Assembly (NCBI GenBank): GCA_903823545.1
Contig: CAIJTL010000328.1
Coordinates: 1-9,320, forward strand
Reading direction: 5' to 3'
Length of the DNA stretch: 9,320 nucleotides
Source: an uncultured Planctomycetaceae bacterium
GTDB taxonomy: Bacteria; Planctomycetota; Planctomycetia; Planctomycetales; Planctomycetaceae
Shown: positions 5,677-9,320 of the stretch, piece after piece
Layout of the letters: each line of letters opens with the position of its first letter
Position numbering within the stretch: position 1 is the stretch's first letter
Program-made: the position numbers and the translations under genes
The notes under the pieces: model-generated
Seen by the model: the letters and a program-made list of their open reading frames with translations, nothing else
What the model was told of the DNA's origin: nothing
Database searches by the model: none

Positions 5677-6657
5677 TCACACCTTGATATCAACAATCTT
5701 CTTGATAACAACCGCACCAAGGATTTGCATGAAGATTGCACCTGCAACCATTTGACGACCAAACGGATCGGTAAACAGCAATGACACATACTCAGCATTC
5801 AAAGCATAAATCGCTATGAAGAGGCCAACTGGTAAGGCCATCAATACTATACCGCTCAAGCGCCCCTCGGCTGTCAATGCGGCGACGGTCCCCAGGATTT
5901 TGAATCGCTCACGAATTACGTAGGCAATCTTGTCCAAGATTTCCGCGAGGTCACCACCTGCTTGTTTTTGAATCGCAACTGCGGTCACAAAGAACCGGAG
6001 GTCAAAGTTCGGCATTCGCTTCAGCATGCCTCGCAGGGCACGTTCTATCGGAATTCCGAGGTTCTGTTCCTCATAGGCCATTCCAAATTCAACTGAGATC
6101 GGAGCCGGCATTTCATCGACAATCACGTTCATCGCGGAAGCCAGACTATGTCCGGACCTCAAGGCACGCGCGATCAATGACATGGCATCGGGCAATTGTG
6201 CTGCAAATGATTTCATGCGACTTCTTCGTTTCCACCAAACGACGATCGCCGGAACGCTACCAACCAACAAACCGCAAACCGGGTATAGCGGCGCCGGCAG
6301 ACGGGCGACCCAACCGATGACAGCTCCGATAAGCATCCCGCCAAGAATCATGGTGAGAAACTTGTCAGGTGAGACATTGCAGTTCGCTTGCTGCAGGTAC
6401 TCTGCAAGGCCGGTGAATTTCGCCGAGATACTGCTAATAAGGCTCGATGCACCGTTGGCCGTTTCTTTGAGGAGATCCCCCCCCTTCATGAGCGACTGCA
6501 GCGACTCCGAATCTTGTTCATCGCGACGTCGTCCCGTCAAAACGTCCAAACGCTCTTCTTCGGACGTTTTTCCGAAGTCCCGAGTGAGCATATAGACGCC
6601 ACCAACAAGGCTGGCGACAAACAGGAAGGCAGCGATGTAAGTTAATCCGACTGACAT
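5677..6657 (-). CDS. tadB: Tad pilus / type IVc secretion platform protein TadB (T2SSF domain)
   Basis: A 326-residue membrane protein with an N-terminal helix (about 5-24), a polar linker (25-95), two closely spaced helices (about 101-120 and 122-142) and a T2SSF domain starting at MKSFAAQLPDAMSLIARALRSGHSLASAMNVIVDEM (148-183). The conserved second half of that domain is seen in FDLRFFVTAVAIQKQAGGDLAEILDKIAYVIRERFKI (218-254). The last two helices are at about 268-287 and 303-318. TadB pairs with TadC to form the inner-membrane assembly platform of the Tad pilus. The ATG at 6655-6657 has GAGGAA 8 nt upstream (6666-6671), and the gene begins 19 nt after the tadA stop, so tadA and tadB are surely one transcript. 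A perfect 7-bp hairpin at 6558-6577 lies in the linker coding region but is within chance expectation. Confidence 0.93.
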   Translation of the reverse strand: MSVGLTYIAAFLFVASLVGGVYMLTRDFGKTSEEERLDVLTGRRRDEQDSESLQSLMKGGDLLKETANGASSLISSISAKFTGLAEYLQQANCNVSPDKFLTMILGGMLIGAVIGWVARLPAPLYPVCGLLVGSVPAIVVWWKRRSRMKSFAAQLPDAMSLIARALRSGHSLASAMNVIVDEMPAPISVEFGMAYEEQNLGIPIERALRGMLKRMPNFDLRFFVTAVAIQKQAGGDLAEILDKIAYVIRERFKILGTVAALTAEGRLSGIVLMALPVGLFIAIYALNAEYVSLLFTDPFGRQMVAGAIFMQILGAVVIKKIVDIKV

Positions 6658-6665
6658 GGTCTTTA

Positions 6666-6671
6666 TTCCTC
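6666..6671 (-). promoter_or_regulatory. Shine-Dalgarno site of tadB
   Basis: Reads GAGGAA on the minus strand, 8 nt before the tadB ATG and inside the 19-nt tadA-tadB gap. It supports independent ribosome loading on tadB within the operon. Confidence 0.65.
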
Positions 6672-6676
6672 AATAA

Positions 6677-8005
6677 TTACTTGCCGCCCAGTCTTCGCGC
6701 GGCAAATAAATTGGCGGGAAGCCGGATGCCGGAGGACTCCAGGCGGTTCATAAATGTGGGTCGAACGCCAGTTGCTTCAAAGTGGCCGAAGGACTTTCCT
6801 TCTTCAGTGATACCGTCCTGAGTGAACTTGAAGATTTCTTGCATGACGATCGCGTCCTGTTCCATGCCGCAAACTTCCGTGATTGACGTGATTTTACGAG
6901 GTCCACCTTGAAGGCGGTTGACCTGAAGGATCATGTTGACGGCCGATGCGAACTGATATCGCAAGGCTCGAATTGGCAATTCAATTCCACCCATTGCGAT
7001 CATCGTTTCCAAACGTGAAACAGCATCACGCGGCGTATTGGCGTGAATTGTCGTCATTGATCCTTCGTGGCCTGTGTTCATGGCCTGCAGCATGTCGAGC
7101 GCTTCAGCACCGCGGCATTCGCCGATGATGATGCGGTCGGGACGCATACGTAGGGCGTTCTTGACAAGGTCAGTCGCCGTGACTTGTCCGCGACCTTCAA
7201 CGTTTGACGGACGTGTTTCAAGTCGCAAAACGTGATCCTGTTGAAGCTGCAATTCCGCCGCATCTTCGATGGTGATGATGCGCTGATCGGCTCCGATGAA
7301 GCTCGACAGGGTATTGAGCAAGGTCGTTTTTCCGGAACCTGTACCACCGCTGATGATCACGTTGAGGCGAGCCTTGATCGCCCCTTCGAGCAGCATGACC
7401 ATCTCGGGAGTGAATGCGCCGAAGCGCAACAGGTCTTCCAATGTCAGCGGTTTTGAACCGAATCGGCGAATCGTCAGCGATGGCCCGTCAATCGCTAGCG
7501 GCGGGATGATCGCGTTCAACCGCGAGCCGTCTGGTAAGCGGGCATCGACCATCGGCGATGTTTCGTCGATGCGACGTCCGACCTTTGAGACGATTCGATC
7601 AATGATTTGCAGCAGGTGTTCGTTGTTTCGAAACGTCACCTTATGTCGCTGAATGCGTCCCTCTTTTTCGACGAATACGTTCTTCGGCCCGTTGATCATG
7701 ATGTCAGCGATGCCGGGTTCTTTGAGAAGAATCTCAAGCGGTCCGAAGCCGAACGTTTCATCCAAAACTTCTTCGATCAATCGCTCGCGTTCAGAACGAT
7801 TGAGCAACGCGTTTTCGGTATCGCAAAGATGTTCGACCACGAGCCGGATTTCGCGGCGCAAGGTGTCTCCCTGCAAATCGCCGAGCCGAGTGAGGTCCAG
7901 TTTTTCGACGAGCTTGCCGTGAATACAGCGTTTAAGCTCCTCGAAATCTTGAGCCGGGGATTCGAGTCCGCGAGCAGATCTTCCAGCGAATGTGGCAGGT
8001 GGCAT
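6677..8005 (-). CDS. tadA: Tad/Flp pilus assembly secretion ATPase TadA (CpaF family)
   Basis: A 442-residue cytoplasmic secretion ATPase of the type II/IV superfamily. The N-terminal region (about 20-165) carries the family features [37 protein letters not shown] (82-118) and [27 protein letters not shown] (145-171). The ATPase core has Walker [10 protein letters not shown] (220-228), the Asp box ITIEDAAEL (244-252), [38 protein letters not shown] (286-323) containing the Walker B-like stretch with catalytic Glu296 and the His box, and [10 protein letters not shown] (331-340). It hydrolyses ATP as a hexamer to drive pilin assembly through TadB/TadC. I chose the ATG at 8003-8005; the open frame extends six codons further to a TTG at 8021-8023 with no better ribosome site. 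It is the first gene of the tadABC operon and is divergent from the ABC transporter across a long leader. No TadZ/CpaE, secretin or Flp pilin gene precedes it here. Confidence 0.95.
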   Translation of the reverse strand: MPPATFAGRSARGLESPAQDFEELKRCIHGKLVEKLDLTRLGDLQGDTLRREIRLVVEHLCDTENALLNRSERERLIEEVLDETFGFGPLEILLKEPGIADIMINGPKNVFVEKEGRIQRHKVTFRNNEHLLQIIDRIVSKVGRRIDETSPMVDARLPDGSRLNAIIPPLAIDGPSLTIRRFGSKPLTLEDLLRFGAFTPEMVMLLEGAIKARLNVIISGGTGSGKTTLLNTLSSFIGADQRIITIEDAAELQLQQDHVLRLETRPSNVEGRGQVTATDLVKNALRMRPDRIIIGECRGAEALDMLQAMNTGHEGSMTTIHANTPRDAVSRLETMIAMGGIELPIRALRYQFASAVNMILQVNRLQGGPRKITSITEVCGMEQDAIVMQEIFKFTQDGITEEGKSFGHFEATGVRPTFMNRLESSGIRLPANLFAARRLGGK

Positions 8006-8365
8006 GAGTGGATTCCAACACAATTCAAACGAGGGGAATGATGGGGCGATTCGTCATTGAGTCAGCGCACCTCAACGGCAACTGACAGAATCAACGTCTT
8101 CAGAAAACATAGGTCAGCTTTTTTCGAGTGGCGGACTGGCAACACGGATTTGTTGAAAAAAAGCGACAAGCCCCGACCCCGATTGCAACGGCGTCTCGCA
8201 AACATCAGCGTAATTCCCAGACGGCACGCCGTTCGCGCGAAGAGCAGGCTCAAAGAAAAGACGAGGAACGCGGAAGCACGTTGCGTTAACCCAAATGGCC
8301 ACCGATCAATCTCCAATCGCAAATTTCCCCTCTTATTCAACGCCGCACGAAACAGACCCCCTGCA
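8006..8365. other. 360-nt intergenic region between tadA and the ABC ATPase gene
   Basis: No gene is supported here. A plus-strand frame from 8057 runs without a stop into the ABC ATPase, but its roughly 103 codons read as a very basic, Arg-rich, low-hydrophobicity sequence with no recognisable domain. A minus-strand frame of 105 codons (8062-8379) overlaps the ABC start and is equally unrecognisable. Structures seen are an inverted repeat GCTTTTTT/AAAAAAGC (8117-8124 and 8157-8164, 32-nt spacer) and the pair GTCAG/CTGAC (8061-8065 and 8082-8086). The region must hold the promoters of tadA and of the ABC genes, but no clear -35/-10 pair stands out. Confidence 0.5.
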
Positions 8366-9223
8366 ATGACCGACCTCATTACTCTCGATCAAATGACGGT
8401 TCGCTTCGGCCAATTCGTCGCAGTCGACGGGTTAAGCCTTTCAGTCCGGAAGGGAGAGTTGTTCGGATTTTTGGGGCCAAACGGCGCGGGGAAGACGACG
8501 ACCATTCGAGTGCTTATCGGAGGACGCAAACCCTCGAGCGGTCGCGTCGAGGTGGCCGGGTTCCGGATGCCGCAACAGTTCGACCAAGTCAAACCGCTCT
8601 TTGGATACGTGCCTGATACCGAAAACCACATTGAGGAATTCACGGGCCGCGAAAATCTCGAACTCTTCGCACGCCTGTACTCGACCCCGCTGTCCGAGGT
8701 CGGGCGTGTGCTTGCGAAATTGGAACTCTCAGAAGCGGCTGATCTACCCGTACGCGCGTATTCCAAAGGGATGCGTCGCAAGCTGTTGATCGCCCGTGAA
8801 ATCTTGCATCGACCACGCATTCTTTATCTCGATGAGCCAACAGCAAATCTCGATGCTCATTCCACCGACTTGGTTCGCCGCATGTTACGCGAACTTGCCG
8901 CAGACGGGACGACCATCTTTCTGACAACGCACGACATGGAAGAGGTTGAAGAGATTTGCGATCGCGTGGCAATCCTCTGTCGAGGACGGCTCGTGGAATG
9001 CGATACGCCGACCAACTTCGTCACACGTCATGCCGAACACAAAGTGGCCGTGCAATACGAGGCCAACAACGCGACTCAGCGAGAGCTGTTGAACATGGAC
9101 CACGAAGCCGAGCGAGCACGACTCGCTCACATTGTGCAGCACATCGCCGGGGTTCGATTGCACTCACAAGAATTTCGCTTCGAGGATGTCTTTCTCAAGC
9201 TGACCGGGCAGGCTTACACATGA
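8366..9223 (+). CDS. ABC-2 type transporter ATP-binding protein
   Basis: A 285-residue ABC ATPase from the ATG at 8366-8368. MTDLITLDQMTVRFGQFVAVDGLSLSVRKGE is the normal N-terminus of the DrrA/CcmA-like class. It shows Walker A GPNGAGKTT (37-45), the Q-loop region FGYVPDTENHIEEFTGRENL (79-98) in which Asp stands where many relatives have Gln or Glu, a divergent signature YSKGMRRKL (132-140), Walker B ILYLDEP (152-158), D-loop NLDAHS (161-166) and H-loop TTHD with His189 (187-190). The C-terminal tail ends in FRFEDVFLKLTGQ, typical of ABC-2 exporters. It would power export of an unknown substrate, or act as a gliding- or NatA-like ATPase, together with the membrane protein that follows. Its stop overlaps the next ATG (ATGA), implying translational coupling. 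The open frame upstream is rejected as part of the gene, since the domain starts at this ATG. There is no clear Shine-Dalgarno site. Confidence 0.92.
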   Translation: MTDLITLDQMTVRFGQFVAVDGLSLSVRKGELFGFLGPNGAGKTTTIRVLIGGRKPSSGRVEVAGFRMPQQFDQVKPLFGYVPDTENHIEEFTGRENLELFARLYSTPLSEVGRVLAKLELSEAADLPVRAYSKGMRRKLLIAREILHRPRILYLDEPTANLDAHSTDLVRRMLRELAADGTTIFLTTHDMEEVEEICDRVAILCRGRLVECDTPTNFVTRHAEHKVAVQYEANNATQRELLNMDHEAERARLAHIVQHIAGVRLHSQEFRFEDVFLKLTGQAYT

Positions 9224-9320
9224 TTGTCCGACCGCGATTTTTGAAAATCTTGTTCAACCGCGAGGTCTTGCGGCTCCGTAAAAATCCGTCGGCACTTTTG
9301 CTGATCGGACTTCTGACAGC
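9220..9320 (+). CDS. Probable ABC-2 type transporter permease, N-terminal fragment cut by window edge
   Basis: An ATG at 9220-9222 overlaps the ATPase stop (ATGA) and stays open to the window end for 33 codons: MIVRPRFLKILFNREVLRL followed by RKNPSALLLIGLLTA. A short basic cytoplasmic start leading into a hydrophobic segment, with a REVLRLRKNPSAL-type stretch, is what ABC-2 permeases and related large membrane proteins of this organisation show. The position directly after an ABC ATPase supports the call. Too little is visible to name a subfamily or substrate. Confidence 0.7.
   Translation, partial: MIVRPRFLKILFNREVLRLRKNPSALLLIGLLT

Noticed and set aside
6558..6577. Hairpin CTTCGGA/TCCGAAG with a 6-nt loop in tadB
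   Set aside because: About four or five perfect 7-bp arm pairs with short loops are expected by chance in a window this size; it lies in coding sequence and has no terminator T-run.
3211..8005. DUF1559 protein as the pilin of the tadABC machine
   Set aside because: Its GFTLIE methylation motif is of the type II pseudopilin class, whereas Tad systems use short Flp pilins; hemP separates the loci and they are not co-transcribed. DUF1559 genes are scattered through planctomycetal genomes.
8117..8164. GCTTTTTT/AAAAAAGC arms as a possible rho-independent terminator
   Set aside because: The arms are separated by 32 nt and made mostly of A-T pairs; there is no GC-rich stem followed by a T-run, and no gene end lies nearby on either strand.
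8057..8365. N-terminal extension of the ABC ATPase to the frame start at 8057
   Set aside because: The ABC domain begins precisely at the ATG at 8366; the upstream residues are basic and unlike any ABC N-terminal extension.
8062..8379. A 105-codon minus-strand frame between tadA and the ABC gene
   Set aside because: It overlaps the ABC start, has no recognisable motif and no clear ribosome site.

Overview
The window reads as chromosomal DNA from a member of the Planctomycetota. The strongest markers are a DUF1559 protein with a type II pseudopilin-like N-terminus ([20 protein letters not shown], then [14 protein letters not shown], with a C-terminal [13 protein letters not shown] motif) and a secreted DUF1080 protein. 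Both families are strongly expanded in that phylum. Most genes are recognisable housekeeping or envelope functions. No transposase, integrase, CRISPR array, tRNA or rRNA was seen.

Layout from left to right: a secreted DUF1080 (3-keto-disaccharide hydrolase-like) gene runs off the left edge on the minus strand. Just upstream of it in the same direction, 28 nt away, is a PfkB-family sugar/adenosine kinase. A divergent intergenic region then leads to a plus-strand family 39-type (GT-C fold) membrane glycosyltransferase. This converges, with a 3-nt gap, on the minus-strand DUF1559 gene, whose true start is a GTG behind a strong Shine-Dalgarno site. Divergent from DUF1559 is a small gene of 66 codons for a HemP-family protein. 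It converges on a minus-strand operon tadA-tadB-tadC, which encodes the secretion ATPase and the two inner-membrane platform proteins of a Tad (tight adherence) pilus or type IVc secretion machine. Across a 360-nt leader on the plus strand lie an ABC-2 type ATPase and, overlapping it by ATGA, the start of a membrane protein that is presumably its permease.

How the genes work together: TadA powers and TadB/TadC anchor assembly of a pilus whose pilin, secretin and prepilin peptidase genes are not in the window. The ABC pair would form one exporter. The kinase and DUF1080 protein are probably co-transcribed and may share a role in sugar or nucleoside use. HemP is normally tied to haem uptake but has no haem receptor beside it here.

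The most unusual sequence feature is a perfect 19-bp inverted repeat with a 9-nt loop inside the glycosyltransferase coding region. It is far beyond chance and looks like an in-frame palindromic insertion or template-switch product. I did not find a convincing new multi-gene system in this window.
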